In this document: positions 52,656-61,626 of the stretch, piece after piece | Position numbering within the stretch: position 1 is the stretch's first letter | How the letters are laid out: each line of letters opens with the position of its first letter | Assembly: GCA_963727245.1 (NCBI GenBank) | Contig: CAVSFO010000001.1 | Span: forward strand, 124,001 to 188,000 | Reading direction: 5' to 3' | Source: JBKQVT01 sp963727245 | GTDB lineage: Bacteria > Planctomycetota > Planctomycetia > Pirellulales > Thermoguttaceae | Length of the DNA: 64,000 bases | The notes under the pieces: generated by a model | Databases searched by the model: none | What the model was told of the DNA's origin: nothing | The model's input: only the letters and a program-made list of their open reading frames with translations | Translations under genes and position numbers: made by a program

Positions 52656-54218
52656 ATGAACGTACGTCACTCGTGCAAATGGTGCGCGGTCATCGCGTTG
52701 GTGGCCTTGGGTTCGAACGTTGGCTTGAACAAGGTCCTATCCGCGCCGCCGGGCCCGGCCAGTGCCGAGCAAGGGGTGCAAGTGCTCACGCGCGGGCCGG
52801 TTCACGAGGCCTTCGCGGAAACCGTGACTTTCGATCCCGAGCCGGGCGTCGTGGCCCCGAAGGCGCCGCCGGCTGCCATCGAGGAACTGCCGCCGAACCA
52901 GAGGCCGCAGGGCGCCAACGTCGCCTGGATCCCCGGCTATTGGGGCTGGGACGACGAGCGGAGCGATTACCTGTGGGTCAGCGGCATCTGGCGCGCCCTG
53001 CCGCCCGGCCGCCAATGGGTGCCCGGGTATTGGGGCAAGTCCGGGCAAGGCTTCCAGTGGACTTCCGGGTACTGGGCCGATGCCAAGGCGCGCGAGGTGG
53101 AATACTTGCGCGAGCCACCCGCCACGGTCGAAGCGGGTCCCAACGTCGCCGCGCCCTCGCCGGACGACACCTGGCTGCCCGGCTGTTGGATGTGGCAGAA
53201 CAGCCGCTATGCCTGGCGGCCCGGCTATTGGGCGCCGGTGCAGCCGAATTGGGTATGGGTCCCCGCCCATTATGTCTGGGCCCCGCGCGGCTACGTCTTT
53301 GTCGACGGCTTTTGGGATCACTCCATCGGCCGTCGCGGCGTGCTGTTTGCGCCGGTGTATTTTAATGCGGGCGTGTACGCCCGGCCAGGTTTTTCCTACT
53401 CGCCGACGGCGGTGATCGACCCGGGCGTGTTCGCCAACCACCTCTTCTTGCGGCCACGGTATCAACACTACTATTTCGGCGACTACTACGCCGCCAACTA
53501 TCGCGGCGCGGGGTTCTATCCGTGGTTTTCCATCAACGCCGGGCGTTTTGGCTACGATCCGATCTATGCTTACGACCGCTGGAAACATCGGCAGGACCAG
53601 GGATGGGAACAGCGCCAACAGGCGGATTTCGAGAACCGCCGCGATCACGAAAATGCCCGGCCGCCGCGAACCTGGGCGGGCCCGGGCGTAATCGGCCGTG
53701 GCGGCGTGGCTTCCGCCGTGCTCAACATCGTGGGCGCGTCGCTCGACGAAGCGGCGCAGAGCCGGAACGATGGCTGGCGATTCCAGCCCGTGGACGAGGC
53801 TGAGCGGCAAAGGCTCGCTCAGCAACGGCAGGAAGTCTATCGCTTCCGCGACCAACGGCAACAATGGGAAACCAACCCGGCGGGTGGTCCAGCCGACACG
53901 CGCACCGCGGAATTCGCGCCGGCCAGGGTACGACTTCCCGGATCTCCGATCGTGGCGAAACCTGGTGCTGAACTCGGCAGGAGCGACGCCCCGCCGAGGA
54001 CGTACGACGCTCCGCGGCCGGATCCCACCGTGGCTGCCAACTCGCGAGTGCATCGATCGGCGGAGCAGCCGCAGCAGCGCACGGTGAACCGGATACCGGT
54101 CGAACCGCCTCAGCCGCAGCTTCCGCCGAACGCCGAACGGGCCGCCCCGCAGCCTCGGGGCAACGCGCCGGCCGCTGCGCCACCGGCCGGAGCGAAACAG
54201 GAGCAACACAAGAGCTGA
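52656..54218 (+). CDS. YXWGXW-repeat envelope protein
   Basis: 520 residues. A signal peptide-like start (MNVRHSCKWCAVIALVALGS) precedes repeated W-rich motifs: WIPGYWGWDDERSDYLWVSG, WVPGYWGKSGQGFQWTSGYW, WLPGCWMWQNSRYAWRPGYW, WVWVPAHYVWAPRGYVFVDG. This is the YXWGXW/BcpO-like repeat seen in exported proteins. A Tyr-rich middle (YQHYYFGDYYAANYRGAGFY) and a Pro/Arg/Gln-rich C-terminus follow. Likely periplasmic or surface-attached, role in envelope integrity is inferred. Confidence 0.82.
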   Translation: MNVRHSCKWCAVIALVALGSNVGLNKVLSAPPGPASAEQGVQVLTRGPVHEAFAETVTFDPEPGVVAPKAPPAAIEELPPNQRPQGANVAWIPGYWGWDDERSDYLWVSGIWRALPPGRQWVPGYWGKSGQGFQWTSGYWADAKAREVEYLREPPATVEAGPNVAAPSPDDTWLPGCWMWQNSRYAWRPGYWAPVQPNWVWVPAHYVWAPRGYVFVDGFWDHSIGRRGVLFAPVYFNAGVYARPGFSYSPTAVIDPGVFANHLFLRPRYQHYYFGDYYAANYRGAGFYPWFSINAGRFGYDPIYAYDRWKHRQDQGWEQRQQADFENRRDHENARPPRTWAGPGVIGRGGVASAVLNIVGASLDEAAQSRNDGWRFQPVDEAERQRLAQQRQEVYRFRDQRQQWETNPAGGPADTRTAEFAPARVRLPGSPIVAKPGAELGRSDAPPRTYDAPRPDPTVAANSRVHRSAEQPQQRTVNRIPVEPPQPQLPPNAERAAPQPRGNAPAAAPPAGAKQEQHKS

Positions 54219-54261
54219 GACAGGAACTGAACGCCGCTTTTTTCCAAATGAGGATTTACCA

Positions 54262-54810
54262 ATGAAGGATCCAGTCATGTCCGAACAGAACTCCGTGGTC
54301 GCTATTTTTGCATCCCACAACCAAGCGGAAGACGCTATTCGCGAACTCCAGAAGAGCGGCGTCGATATGAAGAAGCTTTCGATCGTCGGCAAGGATTACC
54401 ACACGGATGAGCACGTCGTCGGCTACTACAACACCGGCGACCGCATGATGTACTGGGGCAAACTGGGGGCGTTCTGGGGCGGCCTCTGGGGAATGCTCTT
54501 CGGCTCGGCGTTCTTCCTGATACCGGGCGTCGGTCCGCTCGTCGTCGCCGGACCGTTGGTGGCGTGGATCGTCGGCGCGCTCGAAACCGCCGCCGTGATG
54601 GGCGGCCTAAGTGCCCTTGGCGCCGCACTGGTCAGTATCGGCATCCCGAAGAACAGCGTCCTGCAATACGAGGCGAACCTGAAGGCTGGCAAGTTCCTTC
54701 TCATCCTCCACGGCACGCCCCAGGAAGTCGAGCGCGCCAAGGATCGTCTGGATACCACGGAAGCGACAGAAACGACAGTCCATGCCAAACCGGTCGCCGT
54801 CGGCGTATAA
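54262..54810 (+). CDS. General-stress-type membrane protein (DUF1269-like)
   Basis: 182 residues from ATG at 54262 behind GAGGATTTACC. NSVVAIFASHNQAEDAIREL is the ferredoxin-like start of the general stress protein 17M/DUF1269 family, then MMYWGKLGAFWGGLWGMLFG and SAFFLIPGVGPLVVAGPLVA form glycine-rich membrane segments, and LQYEANLKAGKFLLILHGTP closes the second ferredoxin-like part. Likely inner membrane. Confidence 0.82.
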   Translation: MKDPVMSEQNSVVAIFASHNQAEDAIRELQKSGVDMKKLSIVGKDYHTDEHVVGYYNTGDRMMYWGKLGAFWGGLWGMLFGSAFFLIPGVGPLVVAGPLVAWIVGALETAAVMGGLSALGAALVSIGIPKNSVLQYEANLKAGKFLLILHGTPQEVERAKDRLDTTEATETTVHAKPVAVGV

Positions 54811-54964
54811 CTTTACAGTAATTGGGAGACGATTCCCTGAATCCGGCTTTATCAGAGACTGCCGAGGCGTAAACAGGGCGCCGGCAGCAGTGGAACAGAC
54901 GGCGCCTAATTTTTTTCCAAGCAAGAGCGTATCAAAAGTGTTCGAGTGATTAAGGAGTCGTGCG

Positions 54965-55276
54965 ATGGAAGCCACCGTAGCGCTGCCAAAGGCATTTTCT
55001 GTGCGTGACGATCGTGAGCTTCCGCTCATTCGAGACCTGGTGGCACGGCTGAACCCAAAGCTATTAGTCGCCCAGGTGGCGACAGGGGTGCACGTCGACG
55101 GTGGCTGCACGGTCAACTGGGGCCTGGTTTACCTGGACGGCCAGCCGCTCACGGACGCGGACGTGGCGGCCGCGCTGAAAGAGGCCGGCCTGGATGCCCA
55201 ACACAACGCGGAAATCCAGGCGCCGCGCATTTGGGTCAACAATGAACCCGGTGTGACCGAAATACCACCCGCGTGA
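54965..55276 (+). CDS. Small protein of unknown function
   Basis: 103 residues: MEATVALPKAFSVRDDRELP, LIRDLVARLNPKLLVAQVAT, GVHVDGGCTVNWGLVYLDGQ, PLTDADVAAALKEAGLDAQH. Soluble, with a possible ferredoxin-like alternation of strands and helices. TAAGGAG lies upstream. No family recognised. Confidence 0.65.
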   Translation: MEATVALPKAFSVRDDRELPLIRDLVARLNPKLLVAQVATGVHVDGGCTVNWGLVYLDGQPLTDADVAAALKEAGLDAQHNAEIQAPRIWVNNEPGVTEIPPA

Positions 55277-55313
55277 AGGATCGCCGCCCAATTGGGGAAA
55301 GGAGAAACGAATC

Positions 55314-55511
55314 ATGAACGAGGCGAACAGCGCCGTCAGGGATGCGGCGCACGACGTGGCTGTGGAAATCCTTGGCGCACTTGGAGTCCAACCGCAAGAG
55401 ATGGATACGCATTTCGGCGAGGGATCCGTGGGGGCCGCCATCGAACTGAGGCTAACACGGTTTGCCGGGGCCATCTTGGAGCAAGCAAAACCGAGGCCAT
55501 CTGTGACTTGA
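55314..55511 (+). CDS. Small protein of unknown function
   Basis: 65 residues behind GGAAAGGAGAAACG: MNEANSAVRDAAHDVAVEIL, GALGVQPQEMDTHFGEGSVG, AAIELRLTRFAGAILEQAKP. Soluble, mostly helical. No family recognised. 37 nt after the previous gene and 20 nt before the GH13 gene, so probably in one transcript. Confidence 0.6.
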   Translation: MNEANSAVRDAAHDVAVEILGALGVQPQEMDTHFGEGSVGAAIELRLTRFAGAILEQAKPRPSVT

Positions 55512-55531
55512 CTCGGTAAAGGAGTACGTCG

Positions 55532-57379
55532 ATGTCAACAATCTCACCCGAGAAAACTCAAGCCGGAATGGGGGCAACCCCGCACGAGGCGGGCGTGGCG
55601 TTTCGTGTATGGGCCCCCCATGCCGACGCCGTGTACGTCACGGGTTCGTTCAACAATTGGTCGACCGATGCGCACCCCATGGAGCGGGAGGGGGATGGCT
55701 ACTGGTACGCGGATATCTCCTCGGCCGCCATCGGCGACGAGTATCGCTACCGCATCGTCAGCGGCGACAAGCAACTGCTGCGCATCGACCCGTATGCACG
55801 CCAGGTTACCAGTTCGGTGGGCAACGCGGTGGTCTACGACCCGCACTTCGACTGGGAAGGCGACGATTTCCAGATGCCTGCGGTCAACGAACTGGTGATT
55901 TACGAGATGCACTTGGGGACTTTCCACGACAAGGAGGACGGTAAGTCGGACAAGTTTGCCGAGGCCGTCCAAAAACTCGACCATTTGCAGCGGCTGGGCG
56001 TGAACGTCATGGAAGTGATGCCCTTGGCCCAATTCGCCGGGGCGTTGTCGTGGGGATACAACCCCTCTTGCGTCTTTGCCGTGGAGACCAATTACGGCGG
56101 TCCGGCCGGCTTCAAGCGGTTTGTCAAAGCGGCGCATCGGGCCGGCCTGGCAGTGATCCTGGACGTCGTCTACAACCACTTCGGCCCCAGCGACCTCGAT
56201 CTGTGGCAGTTCGACGGCTGGAGCGAGAACGGCATGGGCGGCATCTACTTCTACAACGACTGGCATGCGGAGACCCCTTGGGGCCAGACCCGCCCGGACT
56301 ACGGCCGCAAGGAAGTCCGCCAATTCATCCGCGACAACGCCCTGATGTGGCTGAAGGAATATCACGTCGACGGCCTGCGCTTCGACATGACGCTTTATAT
56401 CCACAACGTGCGGGCATCCGACGATCCGGACGGCGACTTGCCCGATGGCTGGAGCCTCGTCCAGTGGATCAATCGCGACCTGCGGCAGCAGTATCCGGGG
56501 CGAATCACGATCGCCGAGGACCTGCAAAACGACGACCGCATCACCAAGCCGGTGGACCAGGCCGGCGGGGGTTTCACGGCCCAATGGGCCGCTCGCTTTG
56601 TGCATCCCGTGCGGGCCGCCGTCATCACGCCCAGCGACGAGCAACGGTCGCTCGACAGCGTTCGCGGGGCGATCGAGGGCCGCTTCAACGGCGACCCCTT
56701 CCAACGCGTCATCTACAGCGAGTCGCACGACGAGGTGGCCAACGGGAAATCCCGCGTCGCTTCGGAAATCGATCCGCATGATCCCGACAGTTGGTTCGCA
56801 CAGAAGCGCACGACCTTGGCAGCGGCCTTGGTGCTCACGTCGCCGGGCATCCCGATGCTCTTTCAGGGGCAGGAGTTCCTCGAAGACGGCTGGTTCCAGG
56901 ATTCGGTCCCGTTGGATTGGCACAAGTCGGAGGAGTTCAGCGGCCTGGTGCGGATGTATCGAGACCTGATTCATCTTCGCCTCAACCGGTCGGGCTGTAC
57001 GCGCGGCCTTTCCGGATCGGGATTGAACATCTTCCATCAGAATCAGGCCGACAACGTGATTGCCTATCATCGTTGGCACCAGGGCGGACTCGGCGACGAC
57101 GTGGTGGTCGTCGTGAACCTCTCGCATGTTGCCCACGAGAAGTACACGCTGGGGTTTCCGTCGCCGGGGACGTGGCGCTTGCGGCTCAACAGCGACTGGA
57201 AGGGCTACAGCCGCGGCTTTGGAAACCAGGCTTCCTCCGATGTGGTTGCCCAGGCCCAACCACCAGCCGCAGCCCAGAAGGCCAGCGCCCCGCAGCGGGA
57301 TGGATTTCCCGCTGAGGGAATGATCAGCATCGGACCGTATAGCGTGCTCGTGTTTTCACAAGACAAACCAGGCAAGTAG
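55532..57379 (+). CDS. GH13 branching-type alpha-glucan enzyme with CBM48
   Basis: 615 residues. N-terminal CBM48 (VAFRVWAPHADAVYVTGSFN), then a GH13 barrel: VILDVVYNHFGPSDLDLW (region I), DGLRFDMTLYIHN with the nucleophile Asp near 285, ITIAEDLQNDD with the acid Glu near 329, and SESHDEVANG with Asp near 400. C-terminal beta domain ends ISIGPYSVLVFSQD. The HDEVANGKSR block and overall order resemble GlgB-type branching enzymes more than TreZ. Likely acts on glycogen or maltooligosaccharides; specificity cannot be fixed from sequence reading. Confidence 0.85.
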   Translation: MSTISPEKTQAGMGATPHEAGVAFRVWAPHADAVYVTGSFNNWSTDAHPMEREGDGYWYADISSAAIGDEYRYRIVSGDKQLLRIDPYARQVTSSVGNAVVYDPHFDWEGDDFQMPAVNELVIYEMHLGTFHDKEDGKSDKFAEAVQKLDHLQRLGVNVMEVMPLAQFAGALSWGYNPSCVFAVETNYGGPAGFKRFVKAAHRAGLAVILDVVYNHFGPSDLDLWQFDGWSENGMGGIYFYNDWHAETPWGQTRPDYGRKEVRQFIRDNALMWLKEYHVDGLRFDMTLYIHNVRASDDPDGDLPDGWSLVQWINRDLRQQYPGRITIAEDLQNDDRITKPVDQAGGGFTAQWAARFVHPVRAAVITPSDEQRSLDSVRGAIEGRFNGDPFQRVIYSESHDEVANGKSRVASEIDPHDPDSWFAQKRTTLAAALVLTSPGIPMLFQGQEFLEDGWFQDSVPLDWHKSEEFSGLVRMYRDLIHLRLNRSGCTRGLSGSGLNIFHQNQADNVIAYHRWHQGGLGDDVVVVVNLSHVAHEKYTLGFPSPGTWRLRLNSDWKGYSRGFGNQASSDVVAQAQPPAAAQKASAPQRDGFPAEGMISIGPYSVLVFSQDKPGK

Positions 57380-57412
57380 CTAGTACCGTTCTTCTCACCA
57401 AGGAGCCCACAC

Positions 57413-57574
57413 ATGACGATCGGAAAAATTCTCTACGCGGTCGCGGCCGTTGTCTTTCTTCTAGCGGGAATGAGGGTGACGTTCGTCCCGAACCCTGAAA
57501 TTTGGGGGCTGTTCTGTATTGCGCTCGGCCTCCTATTGGGCGAGTACGATCTAGGCTTTCGCCGCCGCAGATAG
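57413..57574 (+). CDS. Very small membrane protein
   Basis: 53 residues behind AAGGAG: MTIGKILYAVAAVVFLLAGM, RVTFVPNPEIWGLFCIALGL, LLGEYDLGFRRRR. Two membrane helices with a short Pro-Asn-Pro turn and a basic tail. No family recognised, but start site and composition are convincing. Confidence 0.75.
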   Translation: MTIGKILYAVAAVVFLLAGMRVTFVPNPEIWGLFCIALGLLLGEYDLGFRRRR

Positions 57575-57858
57575 GCCGCCGTGTCGTTTCCGGTCTGGTG
57601 GATAAGCTATTCCGAGAAATAGCCGCAAGTGTAGCGGTGTGACAAGCAACCGGATCGCATCTTTCGCGCGAGCGCAGGTAATCCGCTGGAGCAGCTTGAT
57701 TCGACCGTGGCGCATCAGATCGCCCAAGCGGCGGGAGGTCGCTCGGGCCCGCCTCAGCCGCACCTGTTTTGCCACCCGTCGCCCACCTTGACCTGCGCAG
57801 TCGCAAATGCGACAATGCCGTCGTGCCTGGTCCTTAGCGATTGGTGAGTCGGACGACC

Positions 57859-58437
57859 ATGAAATCGAGCCGATCTTCTCGGGTCACTCAGCTCCTGGAG
57901 AAAGTCGAACCAGGGGACCGCCATGCCGGAGAGCAGTTGTTTGCAGACGTCTACACCGAACTGCGAGCACTTGCCGCGCGATACTTGCACCGGGAACGAA
58001 AGAGCCATACGCTGCAGCCGACCGCGCTGGTTCACGAAGTCTACTTGAAACTCGTCAGTCAAGCACGCGGTGACTGGCAGGGCCGGGCCCATTTCCTGGC
58101 CATTGCCGCGCACGCTATGCGACAGATTCTCGTGGATCATGCGCGGCGACATAGGGCGGCAAAGCGGGGCGGCAATCGGCATCGCATCGCATTTGACGAC
58201 AACCTGGTCATCGAGTCCAGTCGCAACGTGGACCTGTTGGCGCTCGAAGATGCCTTGACCAAGCTCACAAAGCTCGACCCGCGCCAGGCCCAAATGATCG
58301 AACTGCGATTCTTTGGCGGCCTGGACATCGCGGAAGTAGCGAAGGTGATGGGGATATCCAAACGATCGGTGGAGCGGGAATGGACCATGGTTCGTGCGTG
58401 GTTGCGGAGAGAACTCAGCAGGAGTGACCTGCCGTGA
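57859..58437 (+). CDS. ECF sigma factor (HdH type, kinase-linked)
   Basis: 192 residues from ATG at 57859. Region 2: LRALAARYLHRERKSHTLQP, TALVHEVYLKLVSQARGDWQ, GRAHFLAIAAHAMRQILVDH and ARRHRAAKRGG; region 4: LDPRQAQMIELRFFGGLDIA, EVAKVMGISKRSVEREWTMV. This is the sigma-70 group (TIGR02999-like) common in planctomycetes and acidobacteria and usually paired with a Ser/Thr kinase, here overlapping by 4 nt. The signal controlling it is unknown. Confidence 0.92.
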   Translation: MKSSRSSRVTQLLEKVEPGDRHAGEQLFADVYTELRALAARYLHRERKSHTLQPTALVHEVYLKLVSQARGDWQGRAHFLAIAAHAMRQILVDHARRHRAAKRGGNRHRIAFDDNLVIESSRNVDLLALEDALTKLTKLDPRQAQMIELRFFGGLDIAEVAKVMGISKRSVEREWTMVRAWLRRELSRSDLP

Positions 58438-59519
58438 GCACGGATCGCTACGCGCAGGTTCGAAGACTGTTCCTAGCTGCGTGCGAGCTTGCCGAAAGCG
58501 AGAGGGGTGCGTTTCTCGATAACGCATGCGCCGGCGATCCCCAGCTTCGAGCGGAGTTGGAATCCCTGCTGAAGCAACCGCGCGAGACGACCATCCTCGG
58601 CACGTCAAGCGAAGACGCCGCCCACGGCAAGATCGTTTCTCCCCTCGCCCATCTTCCCCGGGAACTTATTCCCGCCGAGATCCCCGTTGAGGCAGCACGG
58701 GCGGAGAACCCGAGGCGTTTTTCGCCGGGTGAAATCATTGCCGCCCAGCGCTACAAGATTCTGGCGCCCCTGGGTGGAGGCGGTGCGGGCGAGGTATACA
58801 AGGCGCACGATCAGATCATGGATCAAGACGTGGCGTTGAAGTTCCTCGCTCTCGGGCAGACCGGCGGTGACCCCACGTGTAGCCGTTTCGTGAGCGAGGT
58901 GGCAACGGCCCGTGAAGTTGCTCATCCGAACGTGGTCAGAGTCTATGACATCGGCCAACTTGCCGATGGCGAGGTGTTCATATCGATGGAGTTCATCGAC
59001 GGCGAAGACCTTGCGTCACTGCTACGGCGCGCCGGCAGACTGTCGCGTGAAAAGACGGTGCAAATCGCCCGGGAACTGTGCGCCGGGCTGGGTGCCGCGC
59101 ACGATCATGGCGTGTTGCATCGGGACCTGAAGCCGTCCAATATCGTGATTGACGGAGACGGCCATGTTCATATCGCCGATTTCGGCATTGCGGCTTTCTT
59201 TCCGACTGCCGCAGGCGAGATTCCTTTGGCCGGGACGCCCGCTTTCATGGCCCCCGGATTGTTTCATCATAAGCAACCCTCGAAACAAAGCGACCTCTAT
59301 GCGCTGGGGCTTGTGCTGTATGAAGTGGCCACGGGAAAGGAACCCTTCGGCGGCGTGCCGGCCGACGGCCGCCAAGCCGCGGCCGAACTGATTCCACCTT
59401 CGGCGCTGTGTCCTGAAATTGAGCCTGCCCTGGAACGGGCAATCCTGCAGTGCTTGGAAGAAGATCCGAGCCGGCGGCCTGAATCTGCCAGCGCTGTTGC
59501 GGCCCTCTTGCCAGGATAA
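58434..59519 (+). CDS. Ser/Thr protein kinase, truncated before its membrane part
   Basis: 361 residues from GTG overlapping the sigma-factor stop. N-terminal helical part, then kinase domain: LGGGGAGEVYKAHD (Gly loop), VALKFL (lysine), VLHRDLKPSNIV, IADFGIAAF, and SDLYALGLVLYE. The APE motif is MAPGLF, lacking Glu. It ends at TAA in ALLPG; the same frame then continues DSLAAGETPTSSMVVGGDEH, matching the juxtamembrane region of longer family members, until it runs into the opposite-strand LRR gene. So the membrane and sensor parts were lost. The kinase could still be active as a soluble protein. Confidence 0.88.
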   Translation: MSTDRYAQVRRLFLAACELAESERGAFLDNACAGDPQLRAELESLLKQPRETTILGTSSEDAAHGKIVSPLAHLPRELIPAEIPVEAARAENPRRFSPGEIIAAQRYKILAPLGGGGAGEVYKAHDQIMDQDVALKFLALGQTGGDPTCSRFVSEVATAREVAHPNVVRVYDIGQLADGEVFISMEFIDGEDLASLLRRAGRLSREKTVQIARELCAGLGAAHDHGVLHRDLKPSNIVIDGDGHVHIADFGIAAFFPTAAGEIPLAGTPAFMAPGLFHHKQPSKQSDLYALGLVLYEVATGKEPFGGVPADGRQAAAELIPPSALCPEIEPALERAILQCLEEDPSRRPESASAVAALLPG

Positions 59520-59549
59520 GATTCCCTCGCTGCCGGCGAGACTCCCACG

Positions 59550-60863
59550 TCAAGCATGGTGGTCGGAGGTGATGAGCACACTGCCTACCGGTCGCTGACC
59601 GAGGCCAAGCGGAACGGCGTACGCATCGACGGGATCGGCATCCACGCCCACGAACTGCGGACCATGCGATTCCCACTCGGTCGGGTCTAGGGACCCCGTG
59701 ACCCCGGTAAAACTGAGGTCCAGCGTTCGGAGTTGTCTCAACCCCTTGAGGCGCTCCAAACCGGCGTTGGTGACCTCGGTGCCGCTGAGCCCCAGTTCTT
59801 GGAGTTGCCGCAACCCCTTGAGATGCTCCAGACCGGCGTCGGTGATGCCGGTGTCGTAAAGGTCTAGTCTTTGGAGTTGGCGCAACCCCCTGAGGTGCTC
59901 CAAACCGGCGTCGGTGACCTTGGTGCCGCCGAGGTCAAGTTCTCGGAGTCGGGACAGGCTGCTAAGGTGCTTCAGTCCGGCGTCGGTGACCCAGAAACAC
60001 AGCCTTTTGAGTTCGGGCAGACCCCTGAGGTGTTCCAGACCGGCGTCCGTGACTGGGGCATCGCGGAGGTCCAGCGTTTGGAGTCGCCTCAACCCCTTAA
60101 GGCGCGCCAGACCGGCGTCAGTGACCTTGGTGCCGCCGAGGTTCAACTCTCGGAGTTGTGTCAACCGCCTGAGTTGCTTCAGACCAGCCTCGGTGACCCT
60201 GGTAGCGCGGAGGTCCAGCACTTGAAGTTGTCTCAACCCCTTGAGGTGCTCCAGACCGGTGTCGGTGACCTTCGTGTCGCTGAGGCTCAGTTCTTGAAGT
60301 TGGGGCAGATGCTTGAGGTGCTCCAGACCGGCGTCGGTGATCTTGGTGCCATCGAGGTCCAGCTTTTGGAGTTGCCGTAACCCCTTGAGGTGCTCCAAAC
60401 CGGCGCCGGTGACTCTGGTGATCCTGAGGCTCAGCTTTCGAAGTCGCGTCAATCTTTTGAGGGGATTTAGGCCAGCGTCGGTGACCTCGGTATAGCTGAG
60501 GTCCAGCTCTTGAAGTTGGAGCAGACCCTTGAGGTGCTTCAGACCAACGCCGGTGACTCTGGTAAGGCTGAGTATCAGCTTTTGGAGTCGCTGCAGACCC
60601 TTGAGGTGTTCCAGACCGACGTCGGTGATTCCGGTGCCGTGAACGTGCAACTCTCGAAGTTGTCTCAACCCCCTGAGGTGCTCCAAACCGGCGTCGGTGA
60701 CCTCGGTATGGGAGAGGTTCAGTTCTTGGAGTTGGGGCAGGCGCTTGAAGCACTCCAAGGCTGCGTCGTCGAGTATGCACCAGGAAAGGTTGACCGCAAT
60801 TGCAACGTCACCGCCTAACAACTGGATCTTGGCAATCGCCTCTTGTTGATCTGGTTCCATCAT
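59550..60863 (-). CDS. LRR protein with about fifteen 24-residue repeats
   Basis: 437 residues from ATG at 60863. After a short start (MMEPDQQEAIAKIQLLGGDV) come regular repeats of the form LQELNLSHTEVTDAGLEHLR (24 residues each) to about residue 385, then a C-terminal tail (FVGVDADPVDAYAVPLGLGQ) encoded over the remnant of the kinase gene. No signal peptide or membrane segment, unlike the LRR genes at 2063 and 8078. Solenoid for protein binding, partner unknown. The tail is not LRR-like and probably arose by readthrough into foreign sequence. Confidence 0.85.
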   Translation of the reverse strand: MMEPDQQEAIAKIQLLGGDVAIAVNLSWCILDDAALECFKRLPQLQELNLSHTEVTDAGLEHLRGLRQLRELHVHGTGITDVGLEHLKGLQRLQKLILSLTRVTGVGLKHLKGLLQLQELDLSYTEVTDAGLNPLKRLTRLRKLSLRITRVTGAGLEHLKGLRQLQKLDLDGTKITDAGLEHLKHLPQLQELSLSDTKVTDTGLEHLKGLRQLQVLDLRATRVTEAGLKQLRRLTQLRELNLGGTKVTDAGLARLKGLRRLQTLDLRDAPVTDAGLEHLRGLPELKRLCFWVTDAGLKHLSSLSRLRELDLGGTKVTDAGLEHLRGLRQLQRLDLYDTGITDAGLEHLKGLRQLQELGLSGTEVTNAGLERLKGLRQLRTLDLSFTGVTGSLDPTEWESHGPQFVGVDADPVDAYAVPLGLGQRPVGSVLITSDHHA

Positions 60864-60997
60864 TCACTTTGCCTTTCGTTTCATTATTCTTTCCGCCATC
60901 AGTGCCAAACATCGTCGAAACCATGCCATTGCGCGTCGGCGGCGTCAATTCAGAGACACGTCGCTGGGAATAAACGATACATCCTGAGTCAGAACCG

Positions 60998-61378
60998 CTA
61001 TTTCCTCTTTGCGTCGCGGAGAATCGGCGACTCGGCAAGGGTAAAGAGAACAACCTCCTCGCCGGTCGAGGTGCTGATATCATGGTGCAGCGTCAACACC
61101 TTGACGCCGGTGATCTCCTCGACCATCGCTTCCATGACCGGACGGGCCGCTTCGATCAGATGGGTCCGCACTTGCTTCAACAGGTCCCGTCCCTTCTCGG
61201 CCGAAAGCGACCTGACCAGATGCTGTTCGGCTGCAGTCAAAACACCTTGAAGGCGGACCACGAGGAGATCGCCCAGCAGGTGGGTATTGATGTCCTTGGG
61301 CCCCCGGCCCATGTAGTCCTGCTCAAAGCGACTGACTCCTTCGCAAATGGCGGCTTCGATCTCTCCCTGGGTTTTCAC
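60998..61378 (-). CDS. DUF2294 (MpsC-like) protein, copy 2
   Basis: 126 residues from GTG at 61378 behind AGGGAGGAATTCCC. Differs from the protein at 48970 only at a few positions (EAARP for ETARP, STSTG for STTTG, ILRDAKRK for IHRDAKKK). Same strand, so the two genes form a direct repeat 12 kb apart. Unlike copy 1 it keeps a normal ribosome-binding site. Confidence 0.87.
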   Translation of the reverse strand: MKTQGEIEAAICEGVSRFEQDYMGRGPKDINTHLLGDLLVVRLQGVLTAAEQHLVRSLSAEKGRDLLKQVRTHLIEAARPVMEAMVEEITGVKVLTLHHDISTSTGEEVVLFTLAESPILRDAKRK

Positions 61379-61584
61379 GGGAATTCCTCCCTGAATTCTC
61401 CCGGCCAATGCGACCTGGTACTTCGTTGCCGCGAGATCCCTTCGTGCCGATCCCGCGGGCAATTCACAAGGACGCCCAGCGCCCCACGATCGGCGTGCTC
61501 GACCACCAAGATGACCGCTGCGGCGAAATTCGGGTCAAGCTGATGGGGGGCCGCCACCAGAAAATGGCCTTGAAGCGACTTCAT
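61375..61584 (-). pseudogene. YqgE/AlgH (UPF0301) N-terminal remnant
   Basis: Reads MKSLQGHFLVAAPHQLDPNF, AAAVILVVEHADRGALGVLV, N, the unmistakable start of UPF0301 proteins, then leaves the family after about 41 residues (CPRDRHEGISRQRS) and ends at the DUF2294 gene. The remaining 140 residues are missing. The truncation point is the insertion boundary of the DUF2294 copy. Confidence 0.82.
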
Positions 61585-61626
61585 GTTCAGTTCTCGCTTG
61601 TCGTTGTTCTACGGCTCATGGAGTCT

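Noticed and set aside
59871..60818. Plus-strand open frames with repeated LSQPLEVLQTGVGDL-like units opposite the LRR gene
   Set aside because: They are the antisense of the periodic LRR repeats and have no ribosome-binding sites.
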